From: JBHELB01 sp041859045
GTDB taxonomy: Bacteria > Hydrogenedentota > Hydrogenedentia > Hydrogenedentales > SLHB01
Direction: 5' to 3'
Assembly: GCA_041859045.1 (NCBI GenBank)
Contig: JBHELB010000027.1
Span: forward strand, 62,001 to 126,000
DNA: 64,000 bases
The notes beneath the pieces were generated by a model. It did no database searches, was not told the origin of the DNA, and saw nothing but the letters and a program-made list of their open reading frames with translations. Numbering within the stretch: position 1 is the first letter of the stretch; each line of letters starts with the position of its first letter. This document shows positions 28,940 to 38,327 of this stretch, piece by piece. The translations under genes were made by a program, and so were the position numbers.

Positions 28940-29296
28940 CTATGCCGCCGCCGTGCCGCGAAACATGAAATACGCCGCGCCCGCCAGGCATAACCCCGCC
29001 CAGAGGTAGTCCCACTTCAACTGTTCTTTCATATACACCATCGCGAACACCGCAAACACGCACATCGTGATCACCTCCTGAATCACCTTGAGCTGTCCCA
29101 ACGTGAAAAAGTGATAGCCGATGCGGTTCGCGGGTACTTGCAGGCAATATTCGAGAAACGCCACTGCCCAACTGCCCACAATCGCGAACACCAGCGGCTT
29201 GCTGCGCATGTCCTTCAAGTGTCCGTACCAGGCGTAGGTCATGAATAGATTCGAACCAACCAACAGCAAAATCGTCGAGACCGTTCCAAAGCGCAT
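28940..29296 (-). CDS. DUF486 family membrane protein (DMT superfamily-like)
   Basis: This gene encodes 118 residues with four hydrophobic helices. It has the DUF486 hallmarks: LVGSNLFMTYAWYGHLK at the first helix, SWAVAFLEYCLQVPANRIGY, TLGQLKVIQEVITMCVFAVFA, and LCLAGAAYFMFR at the end. The family resembles half-size drug/metabolite transporters and would act as a dimer; its substrate is unknown. ATG 29296 has GGAG 10 nt upstream. It is divergent from the TIM-barrel gene. Confidence 0.9.
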   Translation of the reverse strand: MRFGTVSTILLLVGSNLFMTYAWYGHLKDMRSKPLVFAIVGSWAVAFLEYCLQVPANRIGYHFFTLGQLKVIQEVITMCVFAVFAMVYMKEQLKWDYLWAGLCLAGAAYFMFRGTAAA

Positions 29297-29447
29297 AGCG
29301 AATGGGCTCCATCGTGATTACGGGTTCCAGTCTGGGCGCACGAAGGCCGGATTATACTCCGTGGCTTCCGGTCAGTGAAATGCTTGTTCTTTTCCGCTAT
29401 GCTGGGCAAATCGTGACTGGTTCTAAGGGCCGCTAGAGGAGATGGAC

Positions 29448-30398
29448 ATGAGCATGCAGCGTTGGCAGCAAAAGAGCGAAGAGATCAAGGCCCGTTACCT
29501 CGCCGAAAAGCGTGCGAATCCCGGGAAATTCGAGGCCAAGCTGAATCTCAGTTGGAGCAACTGGGGCTTCGGCATGGAGCCGCTCGAGGCCTCCGTGAGT
29601 CGGCTTGCCCGCCACGGTATCCGCTATATTGAGTTGCACGGCAACCGCTACGGCGCGGACCTCGGCTACAACACCGCCGAAGTGAAGCGCATCCTCGCGG
29701 ACCACGGCGTCGAGACGGGCGGAATCTGCGGCATGTTCTCGGCGGACAACGACATGGCCAGCAACCGCGGCGTTGTGCAACAACGGGCGATCGACTATAT
29801 TCGGCGCAACGTCGAGTTGGGCTATGAACTCGGCGCGAAGTATTTTCTCATCGTCCCGGCGGCGGTGGGGCGTCCGGCCAAGATAGACGACATGGAATTT
29901 GACCGTTCCGTCGACACGTTGCAGCGCGTCGCGGACGTGTTCGCGCAGGCGGGAATCCGCGGCGCGATCGAGCCGATCCGCTCGGCGGAAGTCAGCATCG
30001 TCCACCGCTTCGCCGACGCGGAGCGCTACATCCAGGCCGTGAACAGCCCCGGCGTGCAGCACATCAACGGCGACGTCTACCACATGCTTGTCGAGGAATC
30101 GCATATCCCGGAGACCATCCTCGCCTACGGTCCGCGCCTGACCAATCTCCACCTCGCCGACACCAACCGTTGCGCGTTGGGCGATGGCATGCTCGACGTG
30201 GACACGTTGATGATGGCGCTCTACCTTATTGGCTACAACAATCCCTCGTGTTTTTGCACGCCGGAGCCGCTGGGACCCGGCGGCGATCCGTACCCGGCGA
30301 TGTACGGCAAGCCCGACCCGGCCCTGCTCGAGTCGCTCGTAGAAAAGACCGCCGAATACTGGAACGAGCGCGAGGCGGCCGTGCGGGCGATGGCGTAG
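29448..30398 (+). CDS. sugar phosphate isomerase/epimerase-type TIM-barrel protein
   Basis: This gene encodes 316 residues. The xylose isomerase-like TIM barrel is recognisable from ARHGIRYIELHGNRYGADLGY, GVETGGICGMFS, GIRGAIEPIR (metal-binding Glu), VQHINGDVYHM and LTNLHLADTNRCALGDG (the late His/Asp metal ligands). Relatives epimerise or isomerise ketoses, inosose or hydroxypyruvate with a divalent metal. ATG 29448 is preferred to 29442 because AGAGGAG then sits at 6-nt spacing. The exported protein gene follows 24 nt later, so the two may form an operon. Confidence 0.85.
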   Translation: MSMQRWQQKSEEIKARYLAEKRANPGKFEAKLNLSWSNWGFGMEPLEASVSRLARHGIRYIELHGNRYGADLGYNTAEVKRILADHGVETGGICGMFSADNDMASNRGVVQQRAIDYIRRNVELGYELGAKYFLIVPAAVGRPAKIDDMEFDRSVDTLQRVADVFAQAGIRGAIEPIRSAEVSIVHRFADAERYIQAVNSPGVQHINGDVYHMLVEESHIPETILAYGPRLTNLHLADTNRCALGDGMLDVDTLMMALYLIGYNNPSCFCTPEPLGPGGDPYPAMYGKPDPALLESLVEKTAEYWNEREAAVRAMA

Positions 30399-30422
30399 GA
30401 TGCGAGGAAACGGGGCGGCACG

Positions 30423-32696
30423 ATGAAGCGGCTTGTCTGGATAGCGGTGTGGCTAGCAGCGGTCGGGGCTCCTCAAGCCCTGGCCGCGTTTCCCGCGCCC
30501 AACGTCGAGACGTCGGCCGAACACCCGCTGTTTCTGTTCGCCGCGCCGCGCGCCGTCAACGCCGACGCGCAAACCTATGCGAGCCAAATCGCCCAGCTTT
30601 GGGCGCAGTTGCCTGAGCGCCTCAAACCCTACTCGGTGCTTGTCCTCGATCGCCCCGCGCCGTCCGCGGTACGCGCGGAGTTCTACCGTGGCGTGCTGAG
30701 CGCACTGCAACCCACGGGTGTGCCCGTGGCGCTGTGTGTGGCAGGCACGGACCCAGCAAACACGCTGCCGCCGGAGTTGGTGGAGCCCCTGCTCGCGGAG
30801 TTCTCTAGCGTGAAGGGCGTTCAGGCGGCGGGGCTCAGTTTCAACGACTACCCCCCGGACGCCGGCGCCCTTGGGTCTTCACCCACGGCACTGTGGCTGA
30901 TCACGATCAGCGACACCGCCGCGCGGTACGGCCGTTTTCTCGCCTGGGAAATGACCCCGCTCGAGTGGCCGCGAATGATGTCGCAGCCTACCCAGCGCGC
31001 GCTCTACGACAAACTCACCGAATGCAACGGCTACGTGTTTCCGCTGGTTTCCCTTCGCGGCCAACAATGCCTCGCGGGCCTCTCGGCGGCCTGCGGACTC
31101 TGGCTCGAGGGCGCGGTGTCGGCCTGGGGCGTTGCGCCAAGCACGCAGTGGTACGCCGACGCGGGCTTTGTGCAGCCGGGCCTCTTTGGCCCCACGCCGG
31201 ACCCGCTGTCCATGGCCCCCGGCTTGTATCGCGCAATGATTTTCGAAAGCGCAATGCTCGGCGCCAGTGTCTTCACGTTCGGCGCGCCCGAAGAGCTCTG
31301 GGCGGGCCCATACCGCAAGTACTGGGACGAGGCCGTTTACCCCGCGCTCACGGAACTGCTCGAGTTCGCCCTGATTCCTCGGCGCGAAATGGTGGCGCGC
31401 AAGGCCCGTGTCGCGTGCGCACTGGTCCCAGCCCGCACGCCGCTGGAGTTTCACACGAACCTTGTTGATATGGACGGCGTCTACGACGAAGGCCGCCTGA
31501 TCCATGGCGCATACGGCATGGAACGCGCGGGGCAGATTCCCGAATTGATTCCCAACACCGGACGCCACTATATCGTGCCGCTGCTAAGCGTGTTTGCGCC
31601 CGGAACGAAGGCTTCGGCGTTCGCGCGGGTCGTGACCGCAGGGACGTTGCCCACCGCCGACGCGTGGGTGTCCGCACTCGACCAATACCTTACGCCGGAT
31701 GCCGCCGGACTGGCCACGGCGTGCCGTGTGGGCCGCAGCCTGTTCGTGTTCAACAACCGCGAGAATGTGCAGGAGCCGCAGGACTATCGCGTGCCCGACG
31801 TTCCCGCGCCGGTGCGGGGGCTCGAGGCAAAACGCGTCGAAGGCGGCGTGCTCCTCACTTGGACGCCGCGCCCGGAAGACTTGGCGTTCCGTGTGCTGCG
31901 CCGCGCGCCCGGCGAGGCGACACGAACGGTAATCGCGCGCGACGTGGATCAACCCACATTCACCGATACCGCCGCAGACCCGAACGCGGCCTACGCCTAC
32001 GCGGTCACGGCCGTCACCGACGCAAAGGAACCCCTTGAGGGCGTGCTGAACTTCGGTGAGACACTCGCGCTCAGTATGGGCGAGAGCCGCGTCGCCGAAG
32101 AGGCCGTGGTGTCCCCGGCGCTGACCTACGGCAAAGGCGCGCCGATAGCCCCCGCCGCGACCGCGTTTCCCGCCGCACCGTGGTGGCCAACGTTTGACGG
32201 CGTCCCACCGGAGCAAATGCCCGTGGCGCAGGCGATTGTCGCGCGAATCGAGCAATGGGACGCCGCGTTTTCGCGCGAGGACCTGAACGCGATCATGGAT
32301 CTCTATGCGGGCGAGTATGAAGACGCCGAGGGCTGGCGGCGGCAGTACGTGCAACGCGCGTATCAGTGGTTTTTCGAGCGCTACCGCGCCTGCAAGATGA
32401 CGCGGCAGTTGCGCCGCTGGGACTTCGGCAACCTCGCCAAGGACGGCTCGGTTCGCGCGACGCTCTACTGTCGCTTTACGGGCGTGGCGGTTTCCGATCT
32501 GACCGGCCACACGGGCGACTTCCCGGCAGTCTTCCCTCTTACGGAGAGTGGGGAAATCACGTTGACGTTTATCGGCCAGGAAGGAACCTGGCGGCTCACT
32601 TCAACCAGCCCCGCACTGCCGAATTTCAGGGAAATCCTCGGCGCGTCGACCGGTCCCTTCGATCGCCTTACCCCGGGCCCAGATAAGCAGGAGTAA
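30423..32696 (+). CDS. exported multidomain protein, possible GH98-like barrel plus NTF2-like tail
   Basis: This gene encodes 757 residues with a signal peptide (residues 1-21, ending QALA). Residues ~30-330 look like an alpha/beta barrel (WAQLPERLKPYSVLVLD; YVFPLVSLRG). Together with PELIPNTGRHYIVPLL near 375 this recalls glycoside hydrolase family 98 proteins, a weak match by eye. Residues ~460-545 resemble a fibronectin type III domain (VRGLEAKRVEGGVLLTW). The last 150 residues look NTF2/SnoaL-like (VARIEQWDAAFSREDLNAIMDLY), a fold that binds small ligands. It is periplasmic or secreted. No catalytic residue can be named. Confidence 0.65.
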   Translation: MKRLVWIAVWLAAVGAPQALAAFPAPNVETSAEHPLFLFAAPRAVNADAQTYASQIAQLWAQLPERLKPYSVLVLDRPAPSAVRAEFYRGVLSALQPTGVPVALCVAGTDPANTLPPELVEPLLAEFSSVKGVQAAGLSFNDYPPDAGALGSSPTALWLITISDTAARYGRFLAWEMTPLEWPRMMSQPTQRALYDKLTECNGYVFPLVSLRGQQCLAGLSAACGLWLEGAVSAWGVAPSTQWYADAGFVQPGLFGPTPDPLSMAPGLYRAMIFESAMLGASVFTFGAPEELWAGPYRKYWDEAVYPALTELLEFALIPRREMVARKARVACALVPARTPLEFHTNLVDMDGVYDEGRLIHGAYGMERAGQIPELIPNTGRHYIVPLLSVFAPGTKASAFARVVTAGTLPTADAWVSALDQYLTPDAAGLATACRVGRSLFVFNNRENVQEPQDYRVPDVPAPVRGLEAKRVEGGVLLTWTPRPEDLAFRVLRRAPGEATRTVIARDVDQPTFTDTAADPNAAYAYAVTAVTDAKEPLEGVLNFGETLALSMGESRVAEEAVVSPALTYGKGAPIAPAATAFPAAPWWPTFDGVPPEQMPVAQAIVARIEQWDAAFSREDLNAIMDLYAGEYEDAEGWRRQYVQRAYQWFFERYRACKMTRQLRRWDFGNLAKDGSVRATLYCRFTGVAVSDLTGHTGDFPAVFPLTESGEITLTFIGQEGTWRLTSTSPALPNFREILGASTGPFDRLTPGPDKQE

Positions 32697-32734
32697 ATGC
32701 CTCTGCTCCGTGCTCGCTCGTCCTTTTCCTTCGC

Positions 32735-34663
32735 TCACTCGTCCAACTTCGCTGCGGCCAATTCTTCCAACTCCGCCTCGATGCTTTGTAGCACTGGGAA
32801 GCGGAATCCGGTCTTTGGATCGAGGTCAAGGTCGAGCACCTTCATGGTCACGGGCAATTGCTCGCGTTTCCACTGATTGAACGCAAACAGCCGGCCGAAT
32901 TTCGTGGTCCACTGCCGCAACTGCTCCGCGCCGTGCTCAGGATGACGGTACACCAACACTCGCCAGCAATCGGGCAACGCCATACGCCGCCGTCCGAAGA
33001 GAAACAACAGGTCATCCAGCACCACGTACGGCATCAAGTCGGCCTCGTCGCGCTGATCCGGGGCCAGTTCCGCGCTGGGCGGAATCGCCAACACCTGCTC
33101 CAATGCCGTCAGCCCGTCACGCGCCGCAATATACTCCAGCAGTCGGCTCACCAGCGTCTTCGGCACATTCGCAATCGGCGAATACCCGCCCTGATTGTCG
33201 CCGCCGGTTGTCGTGTAGCCCACCGCCGCCTCGCTCAAATTCGACGTCACGAGCAGCAACGCCTGTTCGCTGTTCGCCCAGTTCAACATCATATTGCCGC
33301 GCACGCGCGCCTGCAGGTTCTGCTTCGCCAACGGCGTCACGCGGTCCGCGCCGCCCGCCAACTCCTCCGCCTTACGCAACGCAATCGCCGCCTCTTCGCC
33401 GATCGAGACCACTTTGAACGGCACGCCGAGCGCCTCGGCCAGCGTCCGCGCGGCGTTGAGGGTGCCGCTGCTGCTGTAGGCCTCGTTCGGCAGGTATACG
33501 CTCGCCACGCGCTCGGCATAGCGGTCCGCCTCCCCGCCCTCACGCAGCGCCTTCGCCGCGCCCACCGCTAGCAGCAGGCACAACGCGCTGTCGCGCCCGC
33601 CCGACAACGCCACCAGGAATTTCTTGAACGCCCCTGCCTTCTCGAAGTAATCGCGCAGCCCCAAAACCAGCGCATCGTACAGCTCGTCGAGATACGCCTC
33701 CGCCTCGTTGCGCGGCGAGGTAGGCTCAGCGACAAAGAAACTCGCTGGCAACTGCGCCGCGAAATCGCGCACCGGCGCGGGACGATACCCGCCCTCAATC
33801 GCGAGTACTTCCGTCTGTCCTTTTGCTTCAGGATGCAGCGCGTTCTGACGCCACGTCGAGTTCTCTGCGCGCGCGCGCGCGACGTCGTTGAGATTCACCA
33901 CCGCCGTTGTCAAGGCCCAATACCGCGTCGATAGTAGCGGCCCTTCCGCCACCACGCCCTCCGGCGTGGCGATAAACGTGCCGCCGTCGAACACCAACCG
34001 GCTGTTGTCGAGACCCAAGACGTTCGCATACGCATAGACACAGGCCATGCTCGAGGCCGCGCCGAGAATCAGGCGGCGGCGATGGGCGTTCTTGCGCGGC
34101 GTGAACGGCGACGCGCTGCTGTTGCAGATGATTTCCGCCCCGGCCGCGACGCGCTCGTGGGCAGGGGAATGAGCAGACCACAGATCTTCGCAGATCTCGG
34201 CGCTTACCATGCCGAAGGGCAACGAAAACACCAAATCCCCTGCAGGAACGCCGTTGATCTCGGTTACGCCATCGGGCCCGGGCGTCCAATTCCGACCCTC
34301 GTAGAAAATGCTATAGGTCGGCAGGAATTTCTTGAGAACCAGTCCCCGCACCGTGCCGTTGTGCAACAAAGCGACCGCGTTGTGCACAAACGGCCCGTGC
34401 TGCACCGGCAGTCCCACGAACGCCGCAGTCTCTCGGCACGCCCCCGCCAGGTCTTGCAGCGCGTCCCAACTGCGCCGGGCGATATCGGGCCACCAGATGC
34501 GGTCTTCGAGACTATACCCCGAAAGCCCCAACTCGGGCGTCACCAGCAGATGAACGTTCTGGTTCTGCGCTTCGTCGATCACCGCGCGCAAGCGCGCCGC
34601 GTTGCCCGAAAAATCCCCGACCTTCAGCGATACCGCCGCCGTTCCAATCCGTACCAGTCGCAT
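32735..34663 (-). CDS. nadE: glutamine-dependent NAD+ synthetase
   Basis: This gene encodes 642 residues. The N-terminal nitrilase-type amidase has the Glu-Lys-Cys triad E44 (TPELGLSGYS), K111/K112 (LVLKKFLP) and C158 (SAEICEDLW), which releases ammonia from glutamine. The C-terminal synthetase has the ATP pyrophosphatase loop SGGRDSAL near 355 and the LLVTSNLSEAAVGYTTTGGDNQGGYSPIAN region. It amidates NaAD to NAD+ in the cytoplasm. ATG 34663 follows GGGAGGA. The length matches the long two-domain form. Confidence 0.96.
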   Translation of the reverse strand: MRLVRIGTAAVSLKVGDFSGNAARLRAVIDEAQNQNVHLLVTPELGLSGYSLEDRIWWPDIARRSWDALQDLAGACRETAAFVGLPVQHGPFVHNAVALLHNGTVRGLVLKKFLPTYSIFYEGRNWTPGPDGVTEINGVPAGDLVFSLPFGMVSAEICEDLWSAHSPAHERVAAGAEIICNSSASPFTPRKNAHRRRLILGAASSMACVYAYANVLGLDNSRLVFDGGTFIATPEGVVAEGPLLSTRYWALTTAVVNLNDVARARAENSTWRQNALHPEAKGQTEVLAIEGGYRPAPVRDFAAQLPASFFVAEPTSPRNEAEAYLDELYDALVLGLRDYFEKAGAFKKFLVALSGGRDSALCLLLAVGAAKALREGGEADRYAERVASVYLPNEAYSSSGTLNAARTLAEALGVPFKVVSIGEEAAIALRKAEELAGGADRVTPLAKQNLQARVRGNMMLNWANSEQALLLVTSNLSEAAVGYTTTGGDNQGGYSPIANVPKTLVSRLLEYIAARDGLTALEQVLAIPPSAELAPDQRDEADLMPYVVLDDLLFLFGRRRMALPDCWRVLVYRHPEHGAEQLRQWTTKFGRLFAFNQWKREQLPVTMKVLDLDLDPKTGFRFPVLQSIEAELEELAAAKLDE

Positions 34664-34856
34664 ACAACGTCCTCCCGCGCCAATTATACTCGGGACCGGT
34701 CACGTTTTCGCAGAAGTTTTCACGCTCAGATCGGCAAAGGGTTTGGTGGGGCAGGGAATCGCCAAGATCCTCCCCGTCGCTCGCCTCAAGCGCGCCCGCG
34801 CTGTACGTCGCACGCCTGCGTTTGTCTTCCCTTCCCCCCGCGCAGATAATCACCCT

Positions 34857-36596
34857 ATGCGGGCGACAGAAAACAGCGAAACACCAAGCGAGACCAAGGC
34901 GCGTGCGTGCCGCGGTGCGTTGTTGTGTCTATTCTTCCTTGTCGCGCCGCTGGTGTACTCGTATCGTCTGACTTCCTTTCTGCATGCCAAGGAGCTTGTG
35001 CTCTACCTCACTTTGATCCCTGCGGCGGCATCGTTGGCCTGGGGGGGGGGCCGCATTTCGGCGGCGTTGCACCGGTTTCTGCCGCTGTGGGTCTTGGCGG
35101 CGTTTGCCGTGGTCATGCATCTCGGATTCCGACTCCCCGCGGTCCCCTTCGCCGCAATTGAGCAGTGCGCGCACGCGTTGACGCTGTTGTTGGCCGCGGT
35201 AGTTTGGCACGACGTCATGATCGAGCCGCGCTGGGCGCGCCGAACGCTCGTCGCCCTGGTCACATCGGTGGTCGCAACGGCTGCGCTGGGGCTGGCGCAG
35301 TACGCGGGCGTATTGACGACGCTCTTTCCTGTGTTTCCTGGCAATCCCCAGCGGATGTACTCCGTTTTCGGCAACCAGGACTTGCTCGGCGGCTACCTCG
35401 CGCTGGCGATCCCCTTCGCGGTACGGGCAGCGGCGCGCGACGCACGAAGACCATGGCCCGCCATGCTCGCCCTCTTGGTGATGCTCCCGGCGCTGGCGCT
35501 GTCCATGTCGCGAACGGCGTGGCTTGCGGCCGTGGTGGGAGTCATCGTCGCGTTTCCATACCGCAGCATGGGACATCGACGCGCAGTTGCGACACTGCTG
35601 CTGCTCGTCGCGGGCGGCGCGGCAAGCATGCTGGTTTCCCCAGACGCCTTTGTCACGCGCGTACGCGGAACGTTCGGCGTGGATGACGAAGGCGGACGGG
35701 CGCGCGTCTGGCTGTGGAACGGCACGGCGCGGATGATCGTCGCTCACCCGGTGATTGGCGTTGGGCCGGGCAACTATCCCTACTGGGCTCCGCGTTACCT
35801 GGCGGAAGCGCTGCACGCCCCTGGCGGCGAACGCCTCTACCGCACGACGGAAATGGCCGAGCATCCCCATTCGGAACCGCTCGCCCTGGTTGCGGAATTG
35901 GGGCTTCCCGGCGCCGTGTGCGCGCTGTGGATGCTTGCGCGGTTGGCGCGTCGGCGCGGCGCGGCATGGGGAGGACTCGCCGCCTGGTTGGTGTTCGCGT
36001 CTATGAACCAGACGCTGCATAGTCCCCCGCATGCGCTCGCGGGAATCGTGTTTGCCTCGCTGCTGCTGCGCCGCTTCCCGGTTCCCGAGCGTGTGGAATC
36101 GCCCCGCACGCACGCCGTGACCAACACCGCATGTGCAACGGCACTCGCGGCTTTCTTTGCGCTAACCACCTTCTGGCCAGGGGCGTTGCTTAAACAAGGG
36201 CAAGACGCTCAGGTGACGCGGAATCCCGAGGCGGAAGCGATTTTCGCGCGCGTGGCGCGGTGGCCGTGGCCCCAGGCGGCGGCGAATGAGTTTCTGGCGA
36301 TGGAACTGTTGCGACGGCATGACTATACCGCCGCTGAACGGGCAATCGAGCAAGCAAGCCGCGGACTCGATACGGGGCGGGTGTATTTGCTGCGCGGCAC
36401 AGCCTATTTCGGACAAGGCCGGATCGATGAGGCGCATGAGGCGTTTTTGCAGTGTGTGTACCGCTGGCCCGGTTCGGTCGAGGCCTGGCGCGCCCTGGAA
36501 CACACCACGCCGGAAGCCGACTGGCCGCGATTGGAACTAGGAGCCCGCCGGTGGGGCCTCGATACGGTCCTGCGGGGAGACGCCGAAGGTCCGTAG
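34857..36596 (+). CDS. O-antigen ligase/polymerase-like membrane protein with TPR tail
   Basis: This gene encodes 579 residues. About eleven hydrophobic helices span residues 20-440. The large periplasmic loop contains RARVWLWNGTARMIVAHPVIGVGPGNYPYWAPRYL and AEHPHSEPLALVAELG, the Wzy/WaaL (O-antigen_lig) signature. The C-terminal 110 residues are TPR-like (HDYTAAERAIEQASR; GRIDEAHEAF). Such proteins join or polymerise surface glycans in the periplasm. ATG 34857 lacks a clear ribosome site; the frame upstream to 34602 crosses the nadE promoter and is not protein-like. Its last 60 bases overlap the 3' end of the convergent TPR/zinc-ribbon gene. Confidence 0.82.
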   Translation: MRATENSETPSETKARACRGALLCLFFLVAPLVYSYRLTSFLHAKELVLYLTLIPAAASLAWGGGRISAALHRFLPLWVLAAFAVVMHLGFRLPAVPFAAIEQCAHALTLLLAAVVWHDVMIEPRWARRTLVALVTSVVATAALGLAQYAGVLTTLFPVFPGNPQRMYSVFGNQDLLGGYLALAIPFAVRAAARDARRPWPAMLALLVMLPALALSMSRTAWLAAVVGVIVAFPYRSMGHRRAVATLLLLVAGGAASMLVSPDAFVTRVRGTFGVDDEGGRARVWLWNGTARMIVAHPVIGVGPGNYPYWAPRYLAEALHAPGGERLYRTTEMAEHPHSEPLALVAELGLPGAVCALWMLARLARRRGAAWGGLAAWLVFASMNQTLHSPPHALAGIVFASLLLRRFPVPERVESPRTHAVTNTACATALAAFFALTTFWPGALLKQGQDAQVTRNPEAEAIFARVARWPWPQAAANEFLAMELLRRHDYTAAERAIEQASRGLDTGRVYLLRGTAYFGQGRIDEAHEAFLQCVYRWPGSVEAWRALEHTTPEADWPRLELGARRWGLDTVLRGDAEGP

Positions 36597-38057
36597 CCGC
36601 GCGCGCAGATAGCCGTGAATGCTGCCCGAAACGGGGGTCCCCTCGGGGCCGCGCACAGACAAGACATATTCTTGTCCGGGCTGAATCGCAACGGGAAAGA
36701 GGTACGGATCGCCTTCGACAATGCCGCTATGGATAACCTCTGCGCCTTTGGTCAATTTCGCCAGAACCCCCGCGCCCGTGGGCGAAACCGCGTGCAGTTC
36801 AAAGTACACCTGGCGCGCGCGGGTATCGAGCCACGCGGATCCGGAACTCTCCCAAGTGATCGCGAACTGGTAGGGAATCGATGCCGAAGGAAGACGATAG
36901 CGCGCAAAATCGGACGTCTTGAGCAGGGTGAGGTGCCGTGCGATGCTGGGATACTGCCGAATTGGCTCCATGCCCAGCGCGCCGACGATGGCCCCTGCGC
37001 CGATCCCCGTCATGACGACCGCCTGAATCAACCACACGCCCAAACTGCGCGCCCAGCCCACCTCGAATCCGCCGCCAATAAACGCCAGACTCAGAGTAAC
37101 CGCGATTATAGGGAGCAAGAACAACAGTTCGAATGGCAACCAGGTGAGGATGAAGCAGAGCGCGCCCAGGCAGAGTCCCGTGGTGACCACCTTGATCGCG
37201 GGCACCTTGGGACTGCGCAGCACGCGCAGGGCGATCAGCAGCACCACAGGCCATGCTAACGTAAGCGCGCCGCCAAACACGGGGCGTGCCATCAGCAACG
37301 AGCTGCCGACGAGCGCATTCGCGGTGGAATCCACAGGCGCGGCCAATACGCGGACCTGACCCAGCCACAAGTAGAGGCCCGCCGAAACAAGCATCACCGT
37401 AAACAACCCCACGATAAGCGTCCACAACCACGGTTGCGGCGGCTCGTCGTGTGCACGGGGCGCAATCGCGGGAGTCGGCGTGCCGGGTTTTGCAAGAGCG
37501 CCGTGGCACTGCCAGCAGCGATCGAATTCCACGTTGTTGTGCGCGCCGCAGTGCGGACAAGCCATTTTCGCGCCGAGATCGATCGCGCTGTCGCTGCTGA
37601 ACGTCGGTCCTTCTTCGATCCCGGGCGCGCCACCCAGGCGCAGGCGCTGGATCGCCCGGCCCGCAGTGGAGGCGTTGGGATCGAGCGCTTGCACGACCTC
37701 CCATTCCTCCAGCGCCCGCTCGGGTTGCCCCGCCACCTCGTACACGCGCGCCAGCTGCTCGCGCACGCCGATGTCCTCTGGCCAAGTTTCTGTTGCTTCA
37801 TTGAGTTCGGCGATGGCTTCCTGGTACCGGCCCAGGCGGTAATACGTCGCGGCGGTGTAACGGGTGACGTTGAGCTTGGGCGTCCAGTCGCGCTTGAGCA
37901 CCAGCAGGTGATCGAGTGCGCGTCGGTACTCCCACGCCATGTAGAGCTTCTTGGCGAGCCGCCACCGGGCCTCGTGATCCTCCGGATGATTCTCGACAAA
38001 CAGCACGAGCGCGCTCAGATCGCCCGCATTGCCGCTTGGGTTGTCGAGTTCTTCCAT
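36537..38057 (-). CDS. TPR plus zinc-ribbon membrane protein
   Basis: This gene encodes 506 residues. Residues ~1-150 are three or four TPR units (EYRRALDHLLVLKRDW; GRYQEAIAELNEATETWPED; GQPERALEEWEVVQALDPNAS). A zinc ribbon follows (CPHCGAHNNVEFDRCWQCHG). Residues ~205-390 hold about six hydrophobic segments, and the rest is a soluble beta-rich domain. The function is unknown; the layout suggests a membrane scaffold. It is the last gene of a four-gene minus-strand set, 12 nt after the small membrane protein. Its 3' end overlaps that of the O-antigen-ligase-like gene by 60 nt. Confidence 0.72.
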   Translation of the reverse strand: MEELDNPSGNAGDLSALVLFVENHPEDHEARWRLAKKLYMAWEYRRALDHLLVLKRDWTPKLNVTRYTAATYYRLGRYQEAIAELNEATETWPEDIGVREQLARVYEVAGQPERALEEWEVVQALDPNASTAGRAIQRLRLGGAPGIEEGPTFSSDSAIDLGAKMACPHCGAHNNVEFDRCWQCHGALAKPGTPTPAIAPRAHDEPPQPWLWTLIVGLFTVMLVSAGLYLWLGQVRVLAAPVDSTANALVGSSLLMARPVFGGALTLAWPVVLLIALRVLRSPKVPAIKVVTTGLCLGALCFILTWLPFELLFLLPIIAVTLSLAFIGGGFEVGWARSLGVWLIQAVVMTGIGAGAIVGALGMEPIRQYPSIARHLTLLKTSDFARYRLPSASIPYQFAITWESSGSAWLDTRARQVYFELHAVSPTGAGVLAKLTKGAEVIHSGIVEGDPYLFPVAIQPGQEYVLSVRGPEGTPVSGSIHGYLRARLRTFGVSPQDRIEAPPAGS

Positions 38058-38069
38058 GGACTGGCGGTC

Positions 38070-38327
38070 CTACTTTCTCTTTGTTTGCTTGCGGCGACGC
38101 GCGGCGCGGGCGGCTTCCCGGCGCTGCAACAGGGAATTCACCGTCGCGGTCACGATGGCCGCGAAGATCATCGCCGTCAGCGCACCTGCAACGGGAGGGA
38201 ACGGCTTGGGAGCGCGTTCGAGCAATACCGCGTATGCCCCCCAAATGAACGGGCCAATGAGCACGGCGCTCGTGATCATCCAAAACACCCAGCCTACCGA
38301 CGTGAGTTCACTCAATCGTATACGCAC
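38070..38327 (-). CDS. small membrane protein, two helices
   Basis: This gene encodes 85 residues with two hydrophobic segments (VGWVFWMITSAVLIGPFIWGAY and VAGALTAMIFAAIVTATV) and a strongly basic C-terminus (RRRKQTKRK). The start is GTG 38327, preceded by GGGGAGG at 6-7 nt, inside the last 20 bases of the kinase gene. The overlap suggests coupled translation. No family is recognised; small proteins of this type often accompany sensor kinases or membrane complexes, but that is only an analogy. Confidence 0.65.
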   Translation of the reverse strand: MRIRLSELTSVGWVFWMITSAVLIGPFIWGAYAVLLERAPKPFPPVAGALTAMIFAAIVTATVNSLLQRREAARAARRRKQTKRK

